Below are positions 37,511 through 44,639 of a stretch of DNA of 64,000 nt, in pieces (position 1 is the first letter of the stretch; every line of letters begins with the position of its first letter). Origin of the DNA: JAWSVE01 sp033852115 (GTDB lineage: Bacteria; Pseudomonadota; Gammaproteobacteria; Pseudomonadales; Cellvibrionaceae); assembly GCA_033852115.1 (NCBI GenBank), contig JAWSVE010000008.1, forward strand, positions 620,001-684,000, written 5' to 3'. The notes below the pieces were generated by a model, which searched no databases, had not been told where the DNA came from, and saw nothing but the letters and a program-made list of their open reading frames with translations. A program made the position numbers and the translations under genes.

Positions 37511-37549
37511 CATATCATAGGTGAAGCGAAGAGCTTCACCTATGATATG
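37511..37549. repeat. Perfect 17-base inverted repeat
   Basis: Arms 37511-37527 and 37533-37549 are exact reverse complements (CATATCATAGGTGAAGC and its complement) around loop GAAGA. It lies 36 bases upstream of the YdcH start and 70 bases downstream of the SDR stop, both on the minus strand. No T tract follows on either strand. Confidence 0.9.
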
Positions 37550-37618
37550 AATCAAGAGTTGCTGGGAAACTATGGATGGCTGAATCGTTGTGTGAACGGC
37601 TTGTTACCCGCAGCGTGG

Positions 37619-38401
37619 CTACTTGCGCAGTGGTGCCGTGTGGAGATGAGTGCCGCCATCAATGATGATGCTTTCACCTGTGGTCCAATCCATCCCGCTA
37701 ATGACGCCGATGGCCGTTTCCGCGATACGTTCTGGCGTAGCCGTATCATTCAGTGGTGCGATGCGTCGAACGCCCGCCAAAGTTTTATCGTAAGTCTCTT
37801 GACCCAGGCCTTCCGCCAACCACTCACCTTGCACAAAGCCAGGGCAAATTGCATTAATGCGAATTTGCGGTCCTAGCACGCGGGCAAGAGACATCGTCAT
37901 CGTTAACATGGCCCCTTTGGATGCAGCGTACGCGATGGAACTGCCAACGCCAGTCACGGCCGCTATGGAAGCCATGTTGATGATGTGAGCGACGGGCTCA
38001 TTGCGCATGATGGGGGCGGCTGACTGCACCATTTGAAAAGCGCCGACGGTATTCACTTCGTAAAGGTTTAAAAAATCGTCCTTGTCTAGTCCGTCCAGGT
38101 TGCTGTGTTCGCAAAATTTTGTGGTTCCTGCGTTGTTGATTAGGATGTTTAGTTTGCCACATGCCGCAACAGTATCGTCAACAAGTGATTGGCAGTCTTC
38201 TTTATTGGCGACGTTGGCTTTTTTTATCAAGGTTTTTACGCCGTATGCTTGGCACTGTTCCGCAACTTTTTCGGCACCGCTAGAATTGCGGCTATAGGTT
38301 ATTGCGACGTTGCAGCCTTGTTCTGCCAGAGCAATTGCAATGGCAGCACCAATACCAGACGATGAGCCGGTGACGATAGCGGAGGAATCTTTTAATTGCA
38401 T
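37619..38401 (-). CDS. SDR-family oxidoreductase
   Basis: Classical short-chain dehydrogenase of 260 residues. The dinucleotide motif TGSSSGIG is at 11-18, NNAG at 89-92, and the catalytic residues are S145 in NMASIAAV, Y158 and K162 in YAASK. IDGGT closes the fold. An acidic residue after strand two is absent (TYSRNS with Arg/Ser), which fits NADP preference. Likely a 3-oxoacyl or sugar/steroid-like ketoreductase, but substrate is unknown. It stands alone on the minus strand, divergent from the decayed peptidase gene. Confidence 0.9.
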   Translation of the reverse strand: MQLKDSSAIVTGSSSGIGAAIAIALAEQGCNVAITYSRNSSGAEKVAEQCQAYGVKTLIKKANVANKEDCQSLVDDTVAACGKLNILINNAGTTKFCEHSNLDGLDKDDFLNLYEVNTVGAFQMVQSAAPIMRNEPVAHIINMASIAAVTGVGSSIAYAASKGAMLTMTMSLARVLGPQIRINAICPGFVQGEWLAEGLGQETYDKTLAGVRRIAPLNDTATPERIAETAIGVISGMDWTTGESIIIDGGTHLHTAPLRK

Positions 38402-38486
38402 GAAATGTCCTAATTGTTAAGTGTCAAGAACGATGGCGGCAACGATACCATAGTTTCTTGAATGAATTGAAAGAGGTTTACAAACG

Positions 38487-39043
38487 TTGATACTGGCATT
38501 GCTAGCAGGCATTGTTTTTCTAGCGATCTACACACCGTATTTATCGGTGCGTTATGTTATGCGCAAGCATGCGTCAACGATTGATGACATGCCCGGCAAT
38601 GGCGGAGAGCTGGCGGAGCATCTTATTCAAAGGTTTGGGCTTGTCGATGTAGTTGTTAAAGATGGGGGAGAAGCTAGCGATCATTTTGACCCCGCGGCTA
38701 GCGCGGTGCGTCGTAGTTCTGACCATTATCACGGTAAATCACTGACGGCAGGTGCTATTGCGGCACATGAAGTGGGGCATGCGATTCAGTTTCAGCGTCG
38801 CGAGCGCTTGATTGTGTTTCGCGAAAAGGTGTGTCCCATACTGCATAAGTTTGAAAAAGGTAGTGCGATTTTTTTGATGTTGATACCCGCCTTGGGCGCT
38901 GCGGTACGCATTCCTTCAATTTTTATTATTAGCATCACCAACCAGCGGTTCGCAAAATACTGCGCGCGGCAGCACTCACTTATGTCGCTACCGCGCTAGC
39001 TGATATCCTGGCTTTTTGGCGATGGATACGTTTTTTGCGTTAG
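38487..39043 (+). pseudogene. YugP-type neutral zinc metallopeptidase, broken by internal out-of-frame deletion
   Basis: The N-terminal part is a good YugP-like membrane metallopeptidase: an N-terminal helix, PGNGGELAEHLIQRFGL, DHFDPAASAVRRS, and the intact zinc motif AAHEVGHAIQFQ. After about residue 150 the frame drifts into SITNQRFAKYCARQHSLMSLPR and stops at 38999. The true family C-terminus, QPAVRKILRAAALTYVATAL...WRWIRFLR, is encoded in another frame ending at 39043. The conserved segment normally between these parts (with the LPVEFDAS-like motif that holds the third zinc ligand) is missing. So roughly 50 to 60 codons were deleted with a frame change. Start is TTG 38487 after AGAGG. Confidence 0.8.
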
Positions 39044-39057
39044 AATTTGATCGGCGG

Positions 39058-39843
39058 TTAGAACATGAAAAAGCCGCCATCGATTAAGAATGTTTCGGCG
39101 GTATGATAAGCACTCGCGTCGCTGGCAAGGTAGACTGCGATGCCGCCAAAGTCTTCAGGTTTGCCCCATCGGCGCATGGGTATGCGTGGCATCACGGCGT
39201 CGACAAACTTTTCGTTTTGATAAGTTGCGTCGGTCATTCCTGTGTGAATGTGTCCGGGTAGAATACTATGAGCCGTAATGCCGTGCCGCGCATACTCAAT
39301 GGCCAGTGCCTGCATCATTGAAATCACAGCACCTTTTGTTGCCGCGTAATGTTCGGCACGAGCCATGCCCATTATGGCGGCTAGCGATGAGGTGGCAATA
39401 AGTCTTCCGCCGGGGTCACCTTGCTGAGAGCGTTCAACCATATGCTTTGCAGCGGCACGTAACGTGTAAAAAAGTCCATCAAGGTTGACGCTAGTCACTC
39501 GGTGCCATTGTTCAGAAGTGCGCTCGTGAAAAGGGCTGCGGCCACCACCACCAACTCCTGCGTTAGCGAAGCAGGTATCGACTCTACCCATTACCGATAG
39601 CGTTTCGGCGAAGCTTGTCTCGACGGCTGATTCGTCCGCTACATCACAGACGATTGCATGAACCTTAGTGCCGTGTTGTTTGAGTTGTTCGACAGCGGCC
39701 TGATTCTTTTCGTCATTGCGTCCCCAAATGCAAATGTCCGCACCTGCTTGTGCCAGAGCATCTGCCGAACCTAAACCGATACCGCCGTTGCCTCCCGTTA
39801 CTAGAGCGACTTTTCCTGATAAATTAAACGGACTATACGCCAT
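39058..39843 (-). CDS. SDR-family oxidoreductase (glucose/3-oxoacyl reductase-like)
   Basis: Classical SDR of 261 residues with TGGNGGIG at 16-23, NAG at 94-96, catalytic S152/S153 in IATSSLAAI, Y166 and K170 in YAATK, and IDGGFF at the end. The CIWGRNDE segment after strand two has Arg, suggesting NADP use. It is 79 bases downstream of the receiver gene on the same strand. The substrate is unknown. It is not a close duplicate of the SDR at 37619. Confidence 0.9.
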   Translation of the reverse strand: MAYSPFNLSGKVALVTGGNGGIGLGSADALAQAGADICIWGRNDEKNQAAVEQLKQHGTKVHAIVCDVADESAVETSFAETLSVMGRVDTCFANAGVGGGGRSPFHERTSEQWHRVTSVNLDGLFYTLRAAAKHMVERSQQGDPGGRLIATSSLAAIMGMARAEHYAATKGAVISMMQALAIEYARHGITAHSILPGHIHTGMTDATYQNEKFVDAVMPRIPMRRWGKPEDFGGIAVYLASDASAYHTAETFLIDGGFFMF

Positions 39844-39922
39844 AACTCCCCCAGCCTTTTGAATGTTAAAGGCTCTGGAGTGTAGCGACTGGCTGGTAGG
39901 AGTGCTACAGGAAAAACAAACG

Positions 39923-40285
39923 TTAACTTAGTAGCTTGTTGACGGCTGGCATAAGTTTTTGCGAGCTAATGGGCTTGACGATCCAACCACTGGCGCCAGC
40001 TTGTCGACCTTCCTGCTTGCGGTCGGTGGCGTTTTCCGTGCTGACTATAAGAATGGGAACCCCTTTATAAGTGGATAGGCTACGGAGTTTCGCGGTCAGC
40101 TCAATGCCGGTCATAAACGGCATATAAAGGTCGCTTATCACGAGGTCAAAACGACGCTTAGTCGCTTCTTGATAGGCCTTTTGGCCATCTTCAACATAAA
40201 CAACATCATGGTCAGTCGCGGAGAGTATGCTCTTGAACATATTCCGCATTACCAGTTGATCGTCAGCGACTAAAATGCTCGACAT
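39923..40285 (-). CDS. CheY-like single-domain response regulator
   Basis: Receiver domain only, 120 residues. The acidic pair D8/D9, phospho-acceptor D52 in VISDLYMPFMTG, switch serine S82 in LIVSTEN and lysine K104 in IVKPIS are all present, so it can be phosphorylated. No output domain. It may be a partner of the orphan hybrid kinase at 7874-13348 or of chemotaxis-type kinases elsewhere. It is divergent from the RimK-like gene and upstream of an SDR. Confidence 0.92.
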   Translation of the reverse strand: MSSILVADDQLVMRNMFKSILSATDHDVVYVEDGQKAYQEATKRRFDLVISDLYMPFMTGIELTAKLRSLSTYKGVPILIVSTENATDRKQEGRQAGASGWIVKPISSQKLMPAVNKLLS

Positions 40286-40520
40286 GGTGCTTTTATCCTA
40301 GCCTTTGTTTGAGGGGGTATATAAAAGCGTAGCACAGGACGGGCGCTTGCACGGCTGTTACTGACGAGTCGAACCCTTGTGATAATTTGTGTATAGCCGG
40401 CCGGGTTATTATGAAAAAATAAATGATTCGCAGTTAAAAAATCGTTTGTGTGGCCAGGTGTTTGGTGATTATATCGCGCATCTTTTTTCGGCCGGTCCAG
40501 GCCGTCTTTACGGAGCGCGG

Positions 40521-41984
40521 ATGTCGCAATTATACCTTGTAGTTGAAGATGTAACTCAGTGGGGTGACGGGTTTCCCGATGGCTCCGTTATTAGCTTTGA
40601 TACCTATCTCAACGAATACCCCAAGAAAGGTGAAAAGAAAACGCGGGTGATCAACCTTTGCAATACTGACCGCTATTTGAGCAAGGGATACTATTGTTCA
40701 TTACTGGCGGAGGCACGAGGCCATAAAGTATTGCCATCGGTCAACACGCTTACGGATCTGGCTAGTCAGCAAATCTATCTTCTGCAAATTCATGAGTTAC
40801 TTCATTCGCTCGATAAAAACTTATGCAATGGTTTGGATGATACGTTTAGTTTTGAAGTCAGTTTCGGAAAAACTGATCGCACTGACTTAAAGCAATTATC
40901 GCGAAAATTATTTGAGCGTTTCCCATGCCCGCTCTTGAAGGTCACGCTGCAGCGCGGCGACGGGTGGCAGATTAAAGACCTTAAGGTCGGGCAGGTATCC
41001 GAACTGTCTGTCGACGGGCTCAGCTTGTTTCAGAAAACGTTAATCGACTTTACGCAAAGTGCATGGCGTAACCCAAAGCATCGAAAGGCTAGTCGTTGGG
41101 ATATGGCGATACTCGTCAATAAAGAAGAACAGTTGCCGCCGAGTGACCTCAAGGCCTTGAAGAAAATGGAAAAGGCCGCGAGCAAGTTAGGTATCCACGC
41201 AGAAATCATTGGGCCGAACGACTATGCAAAGCTCGGTGAATTCGACGCCTTGTTTATACGTGAGACGACGGCGATTGATCATCACACATATCGTTTCTCT
41301 CGCAAAGCGCAATTGGAAGGTCTGGTAGTCATCGACGACCCTACTTCTATATTGCGTTGCTGTAACAAAGTATTTCTCCAAGATGCATTTACTTATAGCC
41401 ATGTGCCTACGCCGAAGACAAAGATAGTGTCTCAAAGTGGTGAATCGACGATCGATGAGTTAGAAGAGATGTTTGAGTATCCGATTGTGCTGAAAATACC
41501 CAACGGATCGTTTTCTATCGGCGTTAGCAAGGTAGAAAATCGAGCTTCGTTAACCAGTGCATTGCAATCCATGTTATTGCAGTCTGACTTGGTGATTGCG
41601 CAAGAATTTTTGTACACAGATTACGATTGGCGCATCGGCGTGCTAAATAACCACCCTTTATATGCGTGTCGATACTACATGGCAGATGGCCATTGGCAAA
41701 TCTATGATCATGGTGATGGCGGTGTAGAAAGTGGCGCGTCTGAAACCTTGCCGACTTATGAAGTTCCCAAGGTGGTTTTGGATGCTGCACTAAAAGCGGC
41801 ACGGATAATAGGTGACGGGTTGTACGGAATAGACATTAAGCAAAAAGGCAATAAGGCCTACGTAATTGAAGTGAACGACAACCCAAGCTTGGAGTCAGGT
41901 GTCGAGGACCTGTTTTTAGGTGATGAGTTGTATATGCAGATAATGAGTGAGTTTGCACGACGGCTTGAATTGCGTGGCCGTTAG
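40521..41984 (+). CDS. RimK-like ATP-grasp ligase with N-terminal RLAN domain
   Basis: Predicted carboxylate-amine/thiol ligase of 487 residues. The N-terminal RLAN domain (about 1-200; LYLVVEDVTQWGDGFPDGSVISFDTYL start) is followed by an ATP-grasp module with RETTAIDHHTYRFSRKAQLEGLVVIDDPTSILRCCNK, a lysine-bearing PIVLKIPNGSFSIGV, and the metal/ATP site GIDIKQ...VIEVNDNPSLESG. ATP-grasp enzymes of this sort join an acid to an amine, often adding amino acids to a peptide or protein tail. I start at ATG 40521 after GGAG; a longer open frame begins at 40389. It overlaps the GNAT/C39 gene tail-to-tail by four bases. Confidence 0.9.
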   Translation: MSQLYLVVEDVTQWGDGFPDGSVISFDTYLNEYPKKGEKKTRVINLCNTDRYLSKGYYCSLLAEARGHKVLPSVNTLTDLASQQIYLLQIHELLHSLDKNLCNGLDDTFSFEVSFGKTDRTDLKQLSRKLFERFPCPLLKVTLQRGDGWQIKDLKVGQVSELSVDGLSLFQKTLIDFTQSAWRNPKHRKASRWDMAILVNKEEQLPPSDLKALKKMEKAASKLGIHAEIIGPNDYAKLGEFDALFIRETTAIDHHTYRFSRKAQLEGLVVIDDPTSILRCCNKVFLQDAFTYSHVPTPKTKIVSQSGESTIDELEEMFEYPIVLKIPNGSFSIGVSKVENRASLTSALQSMLLQSDLVIAQEFLYTDYDWRIGVLNNHPLYACRYYMADGHWQIYDHGDGGVESGASETLPTYEVPKVVLDAALKAARIIGDGLYGIDIKQKGNKAYVIEVNDNPSLESGVEDLFLGDELYMQIMSEFARRLELRGR

Positions 41985-43126
41985 TTAACGCCGTGACTTT
42001 TGGTGCTGCGTTGTTTTCCGATGATGACCGCAGCGCGTAACCGGCTAGAACCAAACAGGCTCATTTTTTCGAAATCGGTATGAGCAATGGGCAGATATTG
42101 GCAGTCAAACGCACTTTGTTCACCGTCGGTTGGGTCAGGGTCGTGGACGTAAAAACATGAATCGTCCATGGCAGTTATTGCTACCCAATGCGGAGCTTTT
42201 CGCCCGTCCATTCGGAAGGTGCTAATCAGCATTAAGGCGATTGAGCCTGCGTTCAAACACTCTTCTATATCTACCTGAGAGACATCACGGTAATGGATGG
42301 CGATGTTCGACTGGTTAGCTTGCTCGACAAAGTGTTTGTGGACGACCGCGAGAATGTCTTTCTTATCTTGGTTGCGAACACTGTCAATAAACGGGGTGTC
42401 GGTGGTGTTAAGAAATACCTGGGTATCAAAGCCGCGTCGATATGCGGATAGAGCAAGCCCAATAGGATGGCAGCCGCCATGTCCGGAGGTCATAAAAATG
42501 GTGGTCGCTTCACGCCAAATATCGAGTTCATTTATTTGCGTAAGATCGAATTGTTTGTCTTGTGCAGCCATAGCCATCATTGCGGCAGAAGGCCCGCAGG
42601 TGAACTCAGTGGTTTGTTGGTACCAAGGGACTGCATGAGATTTTAAATTTTCTGGTACGTAACGAATACGTTTTTGCATGCGCAACGCATCACGATGGTC
42701 CTCGTAGTAATCGCGGTGAATGCCAAATAGTCGATAACCTAAAGATTCGTATAGTTTGATAGCGGCTGTATTGTCGTTTGCGACTTCTAAACGCATGTAG
42801 AACCGGTCTTGGTTAGCAGCCTCGTTTTCAAGATGTTCTATGAGGCGACGGGCAATGCCTTTTCCTTGGGCGGTTGGCGCAACGGCAATGGAATAAAGTC
42901 TTGCTAAGCGAGTCCCACGGTGCAAAAGAACCAGGGCGTAACCGAGCAGATGTTGGCAATTTTCGGCCACCATAAGGATACCGTTACTTGCTTGGATCCA
43001 ATGCTTTAAACGCCTTTTTGACAGGCGGTCGGAGGCAAAGCTTGTGATTTCTAATTGATGGATAGCCGTTAGATCCTCGATTGAGGCGAGACGAAAATGG
43101 GGAGATGAGTTGTTGGTTGTAGGCAT
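41981..43126 (-). CDS. GNAT acetyltransferase fused to C39-like peptidase domain
   Basis: Bifunctional protein of 381 residues. Residues about 10-155 form a GNAT domain (SIAVAPTAQGKGIARRL is the acetyl-CoA loop, NTAAIKLYESLGYRLF the C-terminal strand), resembling RimI. Residues about 165-375 form a papain-like C39 domain with C177 in TEFTCGPSAAMMAM, H313 in PHWVAITAM and D329 in YVHDPDP as a plausible Cys-His-Asp triad. No signal peptide. It is the fusion that I recall being linked to RLAN-type RimK genes; here the two genes converge. The likely combined role is making and trimming or acetylating a peptide tag, which is inference. Confidence 0.88.
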   Translation of the reverse strand: MPTTNNSSPHFRLASIEDLTAIHQLEITSFASDRLSKRRLKHWIQASNGILMVAENCQHLLGYALVLLHRGTRLARLYSIAVAPTAQGKGIARRLIEHLENEAANQDRFYMRLEVANDNTAAIKLYESLGYRLFGIHRDYYEDHRDALRMQKRIRYVPENLKSHAVPWYQQTTEFTCGPSAAMMAMAAQDKQFDLTQINELDIWREATTIFMTSGHGGCHPIGLALSAYRRGFDTQVFLNTTDTPFIDSVRNQDKKDILAVVHKHFVEQANQSNIAIHYRDVSQVDIEECLNAGSIALMLISTFRMDGRKAPHWVAITAMDDSCFYVHDPDPTDGEQSAFDCQYLPIAHTDFEKMSLFGSSRLRAAVIIGKQRSTKSHGVN

Positions 43127-43269
43127 AAATGTCGCTCAGTAAAACTGTGAAAAATCATAGCACTTTGTTTAGAAATAGCTATACAACGTAGTAATTATAT
43201 TTAATCACAGAGCTGAAACATTCGGCTCGTTTGTTAATAATATCGGAGTGATCGCTCCAAAGGGAAAAT

Positions 43270-44052
43270 ATGAATATATCGGCTAATGGTAAAATTGATA
43301 CGTTGGTTATCGGTCGTGAGCTTCAGCGTCCGGATGCGGGACAGGCTATTGCCGCGCACGGAGATGTTGCGCGCTACAGAGATGTGTGTCATCTGACAAT
43401 GCGCGAAGGTGAAGCGTGGGTCTTCGACTATGGTGTGCTAATCCTTTGGGGGGTTCCTGATGACGAGAAGTCGGCGTTGCTAAAAAGTTTAAAGCCTACT
43501 GTAACGGACCCGTTGGAAAAAACTGAGGGGGAACGGTTTCGGTATGTTGTGACGGATGGGGAAGCGCGTTTGCACCAGGATGTGGTTTACCTGCCAAACA
43601 ATCATAGCTTCAGTCGGTTGGCGTTTTCCCATGCGTTTGCGCAATCGATAAAGTTATCGGTCTTTGAAGAGCTGGCATATAGTGAAATAAAAGCCAACGC
43701 ATCGATACCCAGTGGCTTGGCTGAGTCAGGAAAGATTCCCCTAAATCGCAGAGAGTTGGCGAAACGCCGCGGTCGCTTGTTTAGTACCAAGAGCGATATT
43801 TTGTTGCACTTTAACCTTTTAGATACGCCCGAGTTTTTTTGGGACTACCCCGAGTTGGAGTCAATGTATTTGATTGGAGCCAGATACTTAGATGTGATTC
43901 CTCGTGTTAACCTGTTGTCGACAAAGCTCGAAACCATGCACGAGTTGTTAGAAGTTTTGGCAAATGAACAAAACCATAAGCATGCGTCGTTTCTTGAATG
44001 GATAATTATTGTCTTAATTGCAGTGGATATTATTGTCTATTTCGGGCATTAG
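43270..44052 (+). CDS. RMD1/YagE (DUF155) family protein
   Basis: Protein of 260 residues matching the DUF155 family, found in bacteria and fungi (yeast Rmd1/Rmd8), of unknown molecular role. Typical segments are AWVFDYGVLILWGV, the long helical part VVYLPNNHSFSRLAFSHAFAQSIKLSVFE, LNRRELAKRRGRLFSTKSDILLHFNLLDTPEFFWD, and ESMYLIGARYLDV. A single C-terminal membrane helix (about 238-256) would anchor it. AAGGGAAA precedes the ATG. It overlaps the convergent sortase gene by three bases. Confidence 0.88.
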   Translation: MNISANGKIDTLVIGRELQRPDAGQAIAAHGDVARYRDVCHLTMREGEAWVFDYGVLILWGVPDDEKSALLKSLKPTVTDPLEKTEGERFRYVVTDGEARLHQDVVYLPNNHSFSRLAFSHAFAQSIKLSVFEELAYSEIKANASIPSGLAESGKIPLNRRELAKRRGRLFSTKSDILLHFNLLDTPEFFWDYPELESMYLIGARYLDVIPRVNLLSTKLETMHELLEVLANEQNHKHASFLEWIIIVLIAVDIIVYFGH

Positions 44053-44639
44053 AAGTTTAGTGTTTCATTAACGCTTGCGGTAAGGGAGTTGCGCTCAGCG
44101 ATCACCAAATAGCGCCGTGATCCTCCACCTTGCCATTCATCAAAAGGATAGCAGGTGGAGAGAATGACTGTATCTTGCGCGGGTTGGATCGTTGGATGCT
44201 GCAGTGTATCAATAATGGCAGTGCTGGAAATTTGATAAGATGTTTCTTTTCCGTCTAGCGTTTCGAGGTATAACTTGTCACCTATCTCTAAGTGCCGCAA
44301 AAACTCAAAGTGACTATCACGGTGACCCGCAATCAAGTGAGCGCTGCCAATAGATTCGACTCCAGGTCCAAAGGCTAATGCTTCACCGCTAAAGCCAGCT
44401 AAGACAATTTGTTCTACACCGAGCTTGGGTATTGTTAACTTGGCTGCCGGTGTGATATCCGCCCAGGGCCAAGGTTTTCCCGGTTGTGTTGATTGCCATG
44501 CTCTTTCTAACAATTGCTGAGAGAGCCAGGCTTTACTTTCTAAATAGCTCGCTTGACAAAATGCGACGATGCTCACTATCAAGGCGAGCATTGATGTCCA
44601 ACGAAAAATATGGCGGCTGCAAACGTCGGTTTTTCTCAT
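44049..44639 (-). CDS. Class GN sortase
   Basis: Membrane-anchored transpeptidase of 196 residues of the class found in Gram-negative marine proteobacteria. An N-terminal membrane helix (about 14-33) precedes the sortase barrel. The catalytic triad is H106 in LIAGHRDSHF, C163 in VILSTCYPF and R175/R176 in GGSRRYLVIAE. It should cut the sorting signal of its substrate and link it to an acceptor. It overlaps the upstream VIT/VWA gene by four bases, so enzyme and presumed sole substrate are translationally coupled. Confidence 0.92.
   Translation of the reverse strand: MRKTDVCSRHIFRWTSMLALIVSIVAFCQASYLESKAWLSQQLLERAWQSTQPGKPWPWADITPAAKLTIPKLGVEQIVLAGFSGEALAFGPGVESIGSAHLIAGHRDSHFEFLRHLEIGDKLYLETLDGKETSYQISSTAIIDTLQHPTIQPAQDTVILSTCYPFDEWQGGGSRRYLVIAERNSLTASVNETLNF

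Noticed and set aside
37619..39843. Duplicate SDR genes as remnants of a mobile element
   Set aside because: The two SDRs differ strongly throughout and no flanking repeats or transposase are present.
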